Shown here: positions 35,229-43,358 of the stretch, one piece after another
Layout: every line of letters begins with the position of its first letter
Numbering within the stretch: position 1 is the first letter of the stretch
Origin: Verrucomicrobia subdivision 3 bacterium UBA693
GTDB taxonomy: Bacteria > Verrucomicrobiota > Verrucomicrobiia > Limisphaerales > UBA8199
Length of the DNA: 53,749 nucleotides
Assembly: GCA_002298785.1 (NCBI GenBank)
Contig: DBMR01000125.1
Location: forward strand, 1 to 53,749
Reading direction: 5' to 3'
Notes under the pieces: model-generated
The model's input: only the letters and a program-made list of their open reading frames with translations
Database searches by the model: none
Told to the model about the DNA's origin: nothing
Translations under genes and position numbers: made by a program

Positions 35229-36913
35229 GAAGTCAGTTTCGGTGGAGGAGCCATAACGCCAGGTGCAACGGCGGGCGGACTGAGTCGCCTAGGAGCCATC
35301 GTGCTGCCGCCGTTGGCAACCCGTTCACGAAAGGACGCCGCCAACCTGCTCCGCGACCAGGCGATGAACCCGGCATCTTTCAGCAAAGAAAGCAGGACCG
35401 CCAGCAGGACCGTAATGAGGGCATACCAGCGCGCGATGCTGGTGGGATTGCCGTTCCTCATTCCGAAAGCCACCAGTGGAATTGCGGACATCGAAACAAT
35501 CTTGATCGCGATCCAGGGCAGGACTTGCACCCAGAGGAGCGTGCGCAGCGCCGCGGAACCGCTGCTCCGGGAGTTAAGCGCCGTCCACATCCCAAACCAC
35601 GCGATGGCTGAGAGATTGGCCAATACTACCAGTGATTGCAGCAAAGACATTCCCAACTCCTCCCACTGGGTGAACGCGCCAGGCATGCCCCACAGCAGCC
35701 TGCCCTGGGAGGCAAGGGTCCCCAACGCATTGGCGCCGGCCAGGGCCAGCATCGGCAGCAGGAACCATCTCAGGCTGGCCAACCATTGCGCCCGAACAAT
35801 CTCGGCCCCGGAAGCGGGCGTGGCTAAAAGCAGTTCCAGCATGCCTCCTTTGCGGGCTTCCAATAAGGAGCGCGTCGCCTGAAATGCCGCTCCAAGATAC
35901 AGCATGAAGACAAACAAATTCTCCAACGTCGCCCAGAAAAACAGCCCTCCCCGAGCCTTCGTGCCGACGGCGATGGAACCGAAAGCGCCCAGAATCAGCA
36001 CCGCCAACACCCAGGCGGAGGTGCGATGGCCGGTATCCCGGGTGAAGAACCAGGCCAATGGATCGCGGTCCAGCCGCCGCCGCCGAACCGCGAAACCGCC
36101 GGCTGCCTTGCGCGGCACCAAACGAAACACAGGCCTAGTTAACCAATTCCCATCATTCCCCTTCATTTGCCAGAACCGCGGCAAAAGCATGGCCGTTCCC
36201 GCCAGCAACACCCAGCCACAGGCATGGCTGAGGGCCAGAGCCCGATAAAACCCTCCGCTCGCGCTGGAAGCTGACACAAACGCGTAGCCCGGGCTGGTCA
36301 GGCTGAAAATGATACGACCCGCACCTGTAAATTCCTGGCGGGAAAAATCCACGAGCGGCCCACAAAACACGAAAATCAATAAAGCAAGTAAGGTGCCCGT
36401 AACGGCACGAAACGAGTCGCGGCTTAACGCGGAGACCAGGAGTCCTGTGGCCAGGGAACAGAAAAGCGCGTTTGCGAGCGCGAGGACGCTGCGCGCCAGT
36501 TCCCCACCGGTGACACCTCCCATCAGCAGGGGGATCGCCAGCATCGGAAAGCACGCCAGCAGGATCTCAAATGCCCGCAGCGACGTCGCCAACAGTTTTC
36601 CAGCGACAATGTCGTGCGTTCGCAGATCTGTGAGAAAGAGAAGGCCGATCGTGCCATCACGCTTCTCCTCGCTCAAGCAGTCGGCGGTGAGAAACAATCC
36701 ACTTGCCAGCACTGCGGGCAACGCCAGCCAGGTCAGCGTTTGGAATAAGGCCTGACCGGTAATCGATCCGCCTGTCATGGACAGGTTGGAGAACCCGATA
36801 AATCCGCCCGCCACCACCATGGCCAGAAAAGCCGACGCCAGCCGCAGCCAGTGCGTTGCAGGACGGCGCGCCGCCACGGCCAACTCCCGGCCAGCGATGG
36901 GCAGAAAGCTCAT
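35225..36913 (-). CDS. ABC-2 type permease, first of a paralogous pair
   Basis: 562 residues with about twelve hydrophobic segments. It shares the N-terminal RELAVAARR.ATHW block, TADCLSEEKRDGTIGLLFLTDLRTHDIVAGKL and a LLMGGVTGGELARSVLALANALF stretch with the following permease. It lies 7 bases after the ATPase gene and overlaps the second permease gene by four bases, so ATPase and both channels are made together. The substrate is unknown; ABC-2 exporters typically move glycans, lipids or drugs, or act in gliding. Confidence 0.88.
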   Translation of the reverse strand: MSFLPIAGRELAVAARRPATHWLRLASAFLAMVVAGGFIGFSNLSMTGGSITGQALFQTLTWLALPAVLASGLFLTADCLSEEKRDGTIGLLFLTDLRTHDIVAGKLLATSLRAFEILLACFPMLAIPLLMGGVTGGELARSVLALANALFCSLATGLLVSALSRDSFRAVTGTLLALLIFVFCGPLVDFSRQEFTGAGRIIFSLTSPGYAFVSASSASGGFYRALALSHACGWVLLAGTAMLLPRFWQMKGNDGNWLTRPVFRLVPRKAAGGFAVRRRRLDRDPLAWFFTRDTGHRTSAWVLAVLILGAFGSIAVGTKARGGLFFWATLENLFVFMLYLGAAFQATRSLLEARKGGMLELLLATPASGAEIVRAQWLASLRWFLLPMLALAGANALGTLASQGRLLWGMPGAFTQWEELGMSLLQSLVVLANLSAIAWFGMWTALNSRSSGSAALRTLLWVQVLPWIAIKIVSMSAIPLVAFGMRNGNPTSIARWYALITVLLAVLLSLLKDAGFIAWSRSRLAASFRERVANGGSTMAPRRLSPPAVAPGVMAPPPKLTS

Positions 36914-36920
36914 ATGGAAA

Positions 36921-37877
36921 CTATTGCGTTTCTCCCCGGGTCAGGCGCATGAAAACTTCCTCCAGCCCCAGTTCATCCTCAGCGAGGGAAAGCAGCCGCG
37001 CGCCGCCTCGGACGAGCGTTTCTGCCACCACGCTGCCATCCAGTTCCGGAGACGCCAAAGTGATCTTCAGAAAGCCGTTCTCCTGGACGACGGCGGCAAT
37101 GCGGGTATCTGTACGAAGCAACAACAGCGCGCTTTCAACATCACCGGCCACTTTGGCCCGGATGGTGCGGCCAGCGGTCGTGTGATCTCGCACCCCCTGC
37201 ACCGGCCCGCTATAGATCAACTTGCCCTTTTCGATAATGGCCACCCGGTTGCACAGGGTTTGCAGCTCGCTCAAAATGTGCGAGGAAATGATGATGGTTT
37301 TCCCCATCTTTTGTAGCTCCTGCAAAATTGCCATCATCTCGATGCGGGCGCGCGGATCAAGGCCGCTGGCGGGCTCATCCAGCAGCAGCAACCGAGGGTC
37401 ATGTATCAACACCCTCGCCAGCCCCAATCGTTGTTGCATGCCACGGCTGAGGGCGCCAATCAGGAAGCCCCGCTTTTCCCGCAAGCCGACCAGTTCCAGC
37501 ACATCGTTGACAGTCTTCTCCCGCTGCGCCCCCGGAATGCGATAGCAGGCGCCGAAAAAGTCCAAGTACTCGGTTACCTCCATGTCCTTGTAGACCCCGA
37601 AAAAGTCCGGCATGTATCCAATTACATTGCGGACGGCGTCCGCATCCGTCACGACATCGTGGCCCAGGACTTTCGCCGTGCCGCCGGAAGGGGAAAGGAA
37701 CGTGGCCAAGATGCGGAGGGTGGTGGTTTTGCCGGCACCGTTCGAGCCGATGAACCCAAAGAGATCGCCCTGGTTGACGGTCAGGTCGAGGCCGAGTAAG
37801 GCGGCAGTGCTGCCAAAGGTTCGGCTAAGGCCTACGGTCTGGACGGCGACCACTGGTTCTGGAATTTCGCCACTCAT
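36921..37877 (-). CDS. ABC transporter ATP-binding protein, ABC-2 export type
   Basis: 318 residues. Walker A is GSNGAGKTTTLR near residue 46, Q-loop, signature LSRGMQQRLGLARVL, Walker B LLLLDEPASGLD and an H-loop ISSHILSE. The 90-residue C-terminal extension after the cassette (RTIRAKVAGDVESALLLL onward) is typical of CcmA/GldA/NatA-like ATPases of ABC-2 exporters. It lies 18 bases after the 745-aa membrane protein gene and 7 bases before the first permease gene. Confidence 0.94.
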   Translation of the reverse strand: MSGEIPEPVVAVQTVGLSRTFGSTAALLGLDLTVNQGDLFGFIGSNGAGKTTTLRILATFLSPSGGTAKVLGHDVVTDADAVRNVIGYMPDFFGVYKDMEVTEYLDFFGACYRIPGAQREKTVNDVLELVGLREKRGFLIGALSRGMQQRLGLARVLIHDPRLLLLDEPASGLDPRARIEMMAILQELQKMGKTIIISSHILSELQTLCNRVAIIEKGKLIYSGPVQGVRDHTTAGRTIRAKVAGDVESALLLLRTDTRIAAVVQENGFLKITLASPELDGSVVAETLVRGGARLLSLAEDELGLEEVFMRLTRGETQ

Positions 37878-37895
37878 AGTTGCTGATATTCGAAG

Positions 37896-40133
37896 TCAGT
37901 TTGGTTTGGCCGCCGGCGCTTCGGCCAGCGCCGGCTTGCTTTCCGGCATGATGAACTCGCGCCACAAGGTATGCCGTTGCACCCGTCTCGGGGTAAAACG
38001 CAACATCGATGCAAAAGGCGCCTGGTCCTGCGCCCAGGCGAATACGACCGCTCCCCCTTCCCTCAAATAAGGGGTCACCTCGAGTCCAGGAGACTGCTGA
38101 AAATACACGGTGCGATTCGCTGTCCCCGGATGCTGCAGGAATGACGCCGCAATCGCCAACGCCGCCGGACCGTTCGCGAGGCGCATTTCGCCCTGGCCAA
38201 ATGCCCTCCGGCGGTAAGTCGCCGCCAGGTTAAAGTCACTGTTAAATCCAACTACATACTCCCCGATCTTCGTGCCTTGTTCAACCGCCAGGCGCACCGG
38301 CTTCTTTTCCCGCGCCCCAATCGGTCCCAGCTCGTAAATGGCCTCGCCAACAGCGATCATTACCCGGGAAAACTCCCCCGTGGTCAGGTTCTCAACCTCT
38401 CCCACCCAATCCCCGCCTTCACGCCACAATCGGCTTTTAATCGACGTCGGCTGTTCCTCGTACCAATCCGCAACAAACAAGCGGCTGGACCAAACCGGAA
38501 CGGAAACCTCCGCGCGGAAGCCCTCCCCCACTTGAGAGACTGTGCCGGGGTCGGTCGCCGCTTGCCCTCCCCACGACCCGGAAAATTCAGAGCGCAGGGC
38601 CGCCAGGTGTTGCACCGATGCCAGCGGATACTTCTGGTTGACAGGCGAGTAGATCGACCCATAGGTTCTTCCCCGCCACAGCGCGCGGTCCGCTTTCCCA
38701 GGGAACACATCCACGATATTCAGTTCTCCCCATTCGGATTCACCAGCCCGCAACTTGAACCCGATGAAATAGATCAATGCGGAAAACAATAACACGTAGC
38801 AGGGAAAAGTGATCCAGGTAAGACTGGGACGCCCGAGCCGTTTGAGCCAATAGCGATCTAACGGACCTATGACTGCCAGGTAAACCACCAGCAGCAGCAG
38901 CAACCATCCCAGCGGCAGCTTGCGCACCTGCCGGGTCTCAATAAGCGATCCGTAGAGCGCGTCACTGCTCCAGCCTCCCGGCATGTTCTGCGCTTGTTCC
39001 GAATAGAATTGCAGCGGCACCGCCGCCAGGCACGACCAGAAGATTGGGAGATGCTTCCACGAACGCATAGGCTCGCGTTCAGGGTTCGCCAGGAGACAGG
39101 TCACCGTGCCCCGACCTTTCTGAATCGACACGACCACTGGACGACCCGACACCGACAGCACCGTTCGACACAAGCCCAGGTCGCCGGTCATCACCCGCAG
39201 CGGAGCGGCTTCAAATGCAGCATCAGGCTCCAGACCCTCGAACGGATGTCGGAAGGTGTTCTCATCCGGATTGAATTGCTTCTTCCTTGATGTCGGGTTG
39301 TACGTTCCCGGCACAAAGAAATTCGTGTTCCAACCTTCGCCACAAATGAATGCATGAATTTCGCCGTGATGTTCCACCGATTCCGACCCGGAAATTTTCA
39401 GGCCGGTGAGGTTCTTCAGCCAGGGGGAACTCACGAAATCCGCTGCCTGCTCCAGCCCAACGATTAAGTGGCCGCCCGCTTCCAGCCAGGTCAGAATCGC
39501 CTGCACTTGCGCCGGCTTTACATCGGATGCCCGTTCCGAGTTGAGATATAGGGTGTCCAGCCCCTCCAGCACCAGCGGTGTATCCGGAAAGAGCGAGGGC
39601 AGGAGTTCGACGGCCTGTGGTTGCGTGGCCGGGTTGCCAGCGAAACTGGACTTGAACGTCGGCGATCCCGCAGCCGTCCGCGAGAGCGTGCCCATGATCG
39701 GCACCAAGGGTCCGGGCTGACGTCGCGGCTGCACTTCCAACACCTCCGCCCGCACTCGGCCACGGTTATCGATCAGGCGCACATCCCAGCTTTGCAGTGC
39801 GCGACTGATCGAAAATGCCGGCAGCACCACCCGTTTCATCGTGCCGCTGGGCAACTCCAGTGACAAACGACGTTCCGCCCCCTGGCCAAAAGTGCCCGGT
39901 GTCAGAACGATCGCGCCGGAGAACGAAGCCTCGTCATTGCGCACTTCACAAACTACCGGGAACCAGGCGGCAAACGGCACCACTCCGTCATACCCGGGAA
40001 ACACGTCAAATTGGATCGCCGCCCGAGCCGGCGCCAGGCATAACCACCAAACCGCCAGGCACAAAGCCACCACGTGCCGCGTGCGGTACACCGCGCAGCC
40101 GTGCCGGTGGAGGGAGTTAAGATCGGGCCCCAT
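37896..40133 (-). CDS. large exported membrane protein of an ABC-2 operon, GldG-like role inferred
   Basis: 745 residues. A signal peptide or anchor is at about residues 20-38 (to LAPARA), and an extracytoplasmic part of about 360 residues contains a GATase-like segment (LYLNSERASDVKPAQVQAIL, then GGHLIVGLEQA) seen in proteins of this type. Two membrane helices are at about 405-424 (WLLLLLVVYLAVIGPLD) and 438-460, and a beta-rich domain follows to the end. As first gene of a four-gene operon with an ATPase and two ABC-2 permeases it resembles GldG/DUF4350-type partners that act in complex with GldA/GldF. The match is by architecture, not by motif. Confidence 0.8.
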   Translation of the reverse strand: MGPDLNSLHRHGCAVYRTRHVVALCLAVWWLCLAPARAAIQFDVFPGYDGVVPFAAWFPVVCEVRNDEASFSGAIVLTPGTFGQGAERRLSLELPSGTMKRVVLPAFSISRALQSWDVRLIDNRGRVRAEVLEVQPRRQPGPLVPIMGTLSRTAAGSPTFKSSFAGNPATQPQAVELLPSLFPDTPLVLEGLDTLYLNSERASDVKPAQVQAILTWLEAGGHLIVGLEQAADFVSSPWLKNLTGLKISGSESVEHHGEIHAFICGEGWNTNFFVPGTYNPTSRKKQFNPDENTFRHPFEGLEPDAAFEAAPLRVMTGDLGLCRTVLSVSGRPVVVSIQKGRGTVTCLLANPEREPMRSWKHLPIFWSCLAAVPLQFYSEQAQNMPGGWSSDALYGSLIETRQVRKLPLGWLLLLLVVYLAVIGPLDRYWLKRLGRPSLTWITFPCYVLLFSALIYFIGFKLRAGESEWGELNIVDVFPGKADRALWRGRTYGSIYSPVNQKYPLASVQHLAALRSEFSGSWGGQAATDPGTVSQVGEGFRAEVSVPVWSSRLFVADWYEEQPTSIKSRLWREGGDWVGEVENLTTGEFSRVMIAVGEAIYELGPIGAREKKPVRLAVEQGTKIGEYVVGFNSDFNLAATYRRRAFGQGEMRLANGPAALAIAASFLQHPGTANRTVYFQQSPGLEVTPYLREGGAVVFAWAQDQAPFASMLRFTPRRVQRHTLWREFIMPESKPALAEAPAAKPN

Positions 40134-40280
40134 GCTGGCACCTTGGTGCTGGACTGACTCTACAACCTATCAAACCTCGCGTGCAATGACGGAATCTCGT
40201 TTCACCTGCAACCCTCCCACAGTCGTGCAGAAGACAGCAGGCCGGGTTTCATTGAAATATTTTCACAAAAATTTGAGGTC

Positions 40281-40315
40281 GGACAGTTTTTGTCCAATGC
40301 ACCCCACTAAAGTGG
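40281..40315. promoter_or_regulatory. two successive DNA dyads upstream of a small gene
   Basis: GGACA-GTTTT-TGTCC (40281-40295) and CCACT-AA-AGTGG (40304-40315) are perfect inverted repeats 8 bases apart, ending 11 bases before the ATG at 40327. An AT-rich run (AAATATTTTCACAAAAATTTG) precedes them. The arrangement looks like an operator or a pair of RNA hairpins in the leader. No -35/-10 pair with normal spacing was found. Confidence 0.4.
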
Positions 40316-40326
40316 CCTCATAAAAT

Positions 40327-40557
40327 ATGATCACTCGGACACAAACACGGGAGTCTCAATTGGAACTGGGGTTTAGCCATGGCGATAGCCTCAAGCGCCA
40401 GTCTGCTGACTCATGCGCACCGAATTCGGCCCTATCGGCCTGGTGGTTTGATCGCATGCGCGAGCTGGTGGCACAAGCGCCCCGTTGGACACCCGAACCT
40501 GCTCGGAACGAATTCCAGCCTTTGAACGTTTCCCGCAAGCTGGTGTTGGCGGAATGA
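40327..40557 (+). CDS. small cytoplasmic protein of verrucomicrobial type
   Basis: 76 residues, no membrane segment. It opens TRTQTRESQLELGF, contains a Trp/Met/Arg block AWWFDRMRELVAQAPRW and ends with FQPLNVSRKLVLAE. Small verrucomicrobial proteins with a QLEL.F start and a HWWFERMRQVVD-like core come to mind, which is why I call it real, but this rests on memory. It has no recognisable ribosome-binding site. It is divergent from the 745-aa gene and is preceded by the two dyads at 40281-40315. A DNA-binding or regulatory role is only speculation. Confidence 0.55.
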   Translation: MITRTQTRESQLELGFSHGDSLKRQSADSCAPNSALSAWWFDRMRELVAQAPRWTPEPARNEFQPLNVSRKLVLAE

Positions 40558-40714
40558 CCAGGCCTCGACCTGCAAATCTGGACGACACGAAAGGTTCGGC
40601 CGAGCTTGATTGCCGGTTTCAATCGAAGTTCGCTCAATGGGGCCATCAGACCGGCAACTGGTCAATGCCACAAAATCTTTTGACATGGTGCGTGGCTGGA
40701 CTAGGCTCTGCACC

Positions 40715-41557
40715 ATGAGATTCGGCATCAACACTTTCCTGTTCACGTCGCCTTTTACCAACCAAAGCACAAAGCTCTTCCGCCAGATCAAGGCGTGGGG
40801 CTTTGAAACCGTCGAATTACCGGTCGAAGATCCCAGCAATTTCGACCCGGCGCATGTAAAGCGCGAATTGGATAAAGCCGGCCTGGTCTGCGGCTCCGTT
40901 TGCGCCTGCACCTCCGCCGACCGCGACCTGCGTGGCACGGCGCGCCAGCAGAAAATCGGTATCGCTTACCTGAAGACTCTGGTCGATTTCGCCGTAGCGC
41001 TGGACAGCCCTTCGATTATCGGCCCCGTGTATTCAGCTACCGGCCGGGCCGATGCCGTGCCCCCCGCCCTCTACCGGCAGCAATGGAAAACCGTGGTCAA
41101 GAACCTGAAGACCGTGGCCAAATACGCGAAGGAAAAGGGCCGTCAAATTTGCCTCGAACCGCTGAATCGATTCGAGACGGATTTCATCAATACGTGCGAT
41201 CAGGCGCTGAAGATGATCAAGGCCGTGAACAGCCCGACGCTCAAGCTGCACCTGGACACGTTCCACATGAATATCGAAGAAAAGAACCAGGCCGCCGCCA
41301 TTCGCAAAGCGGGCAAACACCTGGCGCACATCCACGCCTGCGGCAGCGACCGTGGCACACCGGGAGGCGACCATATTGATTGGCCCGGCATCGCCCGCGC
41401 GCTTAAAGACATCAATTACCAGGGCGACGTCGTCATTGAGTCCTTCACGACCAACATCGAGGTTATCGCCCGTGCGGCCGCGATCTGGCGCAAGATCGAG
41501 CCGAATACCAATGACATAGCGGTGAAGGGGTTGGCCTTTCTCAAAAAGACGCTGTAA
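40715..41557 (+). CDS. ketose 3-epimerase-like TIM-barrel (AP endonuclease family 2)
   Basis: 280 residues. The four metal ligands of D-tagatose/D-psicose 3-epimerases are conserved with exact spacing: Glu148 (CLEPLNRFE), Asp181 (LHLDTFHMN), His207 (HIHACGSD) and Glu242 (VVIESF), each four less than in the tagatose epimerase numbering (152, 185, 211, 246); Arg213 matches Arg217. It would epimerise or isomerise a free ketose or keto-sugar in the cytoplasm with a divalent metal. The gene starts at an ATG near CTCTGCACC; an in-frame upstream extension looks non-coding. The DUF1080 gene follows after 19 bases. Confidence 0.9.
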   Translation: MRFGINTFLFTSPFTNQSTKLFRQIKAWGFETVELPVEDPSNFDPAHVKRELDKAGLVCGSVCACTSADRDLRGTARQQKIGIAYLKTLVDFAVALDSPSIIGPVYSATGRADAVPPALYRQQWKTVVKNLKTVAKYAKEKGRQICLEPLNRFETDFINTCDQALKMIKAVNSPTLKLHLDTFHMNIEEKNQAAAIRKAGKHLAHIHACGSDRGTPGGDHIDWPGIARALKDINYQGDVVIESFTTNIEVIARAAAIWRKIEPNTNDIAVKGLAFLKKTL

Positions 41558-41576
41558 ATCGAATTCGTCCAACATC

Positions 41577-42296
41577 ATGAACCGCACCACTCGCGCTGTC
41601 CTGACCTTTGCCGCCTCCTGGGTGATCGCCCAATCTCTCTCCGCCCAGGAAGCCGGCTTCAAGCCCATCTTCAACGGCAAAAACCTCGAAGGTTGGGATG
41701 GCAATCCCCAGCTTTGGTCTGTCCAAGATGGAGCCATCACCGGACGCACCACTAAGGAAAATCCGCTCAAGTCCAACACCTTCCTGGTTTGGACCAATGG
41801 CACCACCGGCGATTTCGAACTGCGGTGTTCGTTTAAACTGGTCCCGAACAACACCCAGAACTTCGCCAATTCCGGCATCCAATATCGCAGCAAAGTCCTC
41901 GACGCTGCCACGTGGCGGATGGGAGGTTACCAGGCGGATATGGAAGCCGGCGCAAATTACACCGGGATTTTATACGAGGAAGGGATGACCCGCGGCATCA
42001 TGGCGCAACGCGGTGAGAAGGTCGAGTGGACTGCCGACTGCAAGAAGTCAGTAACCGGCACCACCACCCCTGCAGCCGAGGTCGAGTCCGCCCTGCGCAA
42101 GAATCAATGGAATGACTACGTCATCATCGCCAAAGGTCCGCACCTTCAGCATTTCGTGAACGGCAAGCTGACCGTGGATGTTACCGACAACTGCGAATCC
42201 AAGCGGGCCATGAACGGCTTGATCGGTTTGCAGTTGCACGCGGGCGAGCCGATGACCGCTCAGTTTAAGGACCTGCGGCTTAAAGTGCTGAATTAA
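41577..42296 (+). CDS. secreted DUF1080 protein, probable 3-keto-glycoside hydrolase
   Basis: 239 residues. A signal peptide ends near SLSAQEA (residue 24). The mature part is one DUF1080 (3-keto-disaccharide hydrolase, concanavalin-like) domain: FKPIFNGKNLEGWDG, WSVQDGAITGRT, DFELRCSFKL, NSGIQYRS, GYQADMEAG and a final LQLHAGEPMTAQFKDLRLK. Proteins of this family cleave the glycosidic bond of 3-keto sugars by elimination. The neighbouring epimerase-like gene 19 bases upstream fits a 3-keto-sugar pathway; no Gfo/Idh oxidoreductase that would make the keto group is in the window. Confidence 0.88.
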   Translation: MNRTTRAVLTFAASWVIAQSLSAQEAGFKPIFNGKNLEGWDGNPQLWSVQDGAITGRTTKENPLKSNTFLVWTNGTTGDFELRCSFKLVPNNTQNFANSGIQYRSKVLDAATWRMGGYQADMEAGANYTGILYEEGMTRGIMAQRGEKVEWTADCKKSVTGTTTPAAEVESALRKNQWNDYVIIAKGPHLQHFVNGKLTVDVTDNCESKRAMNGLIGLQLHAGEPMTAQFKDLRLKVLN

Positions 42297-42320
42297 GTTT
42301 ACGCAGCGGGACTGGATCGT

Positions 42321-42833
42321 GTGCGGCACCTGGTAACTCAATTCTGGCAAAGCGGACTTGCATCCACGGCGGTCGCACGCGGCGTCAGCTTGTTTGTCGG
42401 CGCTTTCTGCCTGCTCAACCTGGCTGGTGACATTTTGCATCCAGGCTTCGACGCGAACGAGTGGTGGATCGACCTTCGCTGGTTGCCGCATGGCGTATCC
42501 CTGGCGCTGTTGTCCGTTGCTGGGGTCTTACTGCTGGGCAATGGATTGCTACCTGATCTTGGAAGTTGGCAACGCCGCGCCACTCTGGCTTGCACCTTGA
42601 TTCTGACCGTCGCACTGATCGTCGATTCGGTTCAGTATTATCTGTTGCTTTGGCGCGGATTGATCACCAGCACCGTGCCCATCCCCTGCACTGCTTTGCT
42701 CGCGCTAAGTTTGGGTCTCGTAGGCTGGGAAGCGAGGAGGCCTCGGCGCCTGGAACTGCACTCGTTTACTGTTTGGCCCGGGTTGGCCACCTGCTTTTTG
42801 TTCTGCCTTTGCTTTCCGCTGCTGCAAATGTGA
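42321..42833 (+). CDS. N-terminal membrane half of a YdcF/SanA-type protein, interrupted by TGA
   Basis: 170 residues, GTG start 24 bases after the DUF1080 stop. Five hydrophobic helices are visible (about 20-40, 52-75, 87-110, 118-137, 150-168). The frame closes at TGA 42831-42833 immediately after CFPLLQM, and the same frame continues beyond the stop into LFGKTDYRRPAD and a complete DUF218 domain. The two pieces therefore look like one protein of about 339 residues with an internal stop. The half alone would be a small membrane protein of unknown role. Confidence 0.7.
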   Translation: MRHLVTQFWQSGLASTAVARGVSLFVGAFCLLNLAGDILHPGFDANEWWIDLRWLPHGVSLALLSVAGVLLLGNGLLPDLGSWQRRATLACTLILTVALIVDSVQYYLLLWRGLITSTVPIPCTALLALSLGLVGWEARRPRRLELHSFTVWPGLATCFLFCLCFPLLQM

Positions 42834-43340
42834 CTGTTTGGCAAAACGGATTATCGGCGTCCGGCGGATGTTGCCGTGGTTCTCGGGGCTCGTGCCTACG
42901 CCGATGGACGGCCTTCGGACGCACTGGCTGACCGGGTCCGCACGGCCTGCGCCCTCTACCGCGATGGCACCGTGCGCTCCTTGCTTTTCTCCGGCGGCCC
43001 CGGCGATGGTGCGATTCACGAAACCGAATCAATGCGCCGCCTGGCAATTCAGCTCGGAGTCAAAAGCGACGATATCCGCGTGGACCTCGAGGGTTTGACC
43101 TCCCAAAAAACAGTGGAAAACACCTGCCGGGCTTTTGATCAGCTAGACGTCCAGCGGGTGATCGTCGTTAGCCATTTTTACCATCTCCCAAGACTGAAAC
43201 TGGCCTACCACCGCGCCGGACGCGAGGTCTGGACCGTGCCTGCGCGAGAAAGTTACCTGCTGCGCCAACTGCCATTCAACATGGCTCGAGAGATTGCGGC
43301 GCTTTGGGTCTATTACTTCCGCCCACTCGCCTCTGCCTGA
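42834..43340 (+). pseudogene. C-terminal DUF218 (YdcF/SanA) half after an in-frame TGA
   Basis: Reads on in the same frame as the preceding 170-residue ORF: LFGKTDYRRPADVAVVLGARAYADG, then LADRVRTACALYRDG, LLFSGGPGDGAIHETESM, TCRAF and VVSHFYHLPRLKLAYHRAG. DUF218 proteins are membrane-anchored and act in cell-envelope or vancomycin-resistance (SanA) functions. A GTG at 42876 could reinitiate, giving 154 residues that lack the first strand and the membrane part; no ribosome-binding site is seen. Thus the gene is probably a recent pseudogene, or the TGA is a sequencing error, but recoding is not excluded. Confidence 0.65.
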
Positions 43341-43353
43341 GGCCGAACCGGCC
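43341..43353. terminator. GC stem-loop between convergent genes
   Basis: GGCCG (43341-43345) and CGGCC (43349-43353) form a perfect 5-bp stem with a 3-base loop, immediately after the DUF218 stop and 5 bases before the LOG-gene stop. No uridine tract follows, so this is a candidate bidirectional terminator only. Confidence 0.4.
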
Positions 43354-43358
43354 ACCAC

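Noticed and set aside
42831..42833. Selenocysteine at the in-frame TGA
   Set aside because: No convincing bacterial SECIS stem-loop immediately after the codon and no thiol or redox context; a nonsense change or error is simpler.
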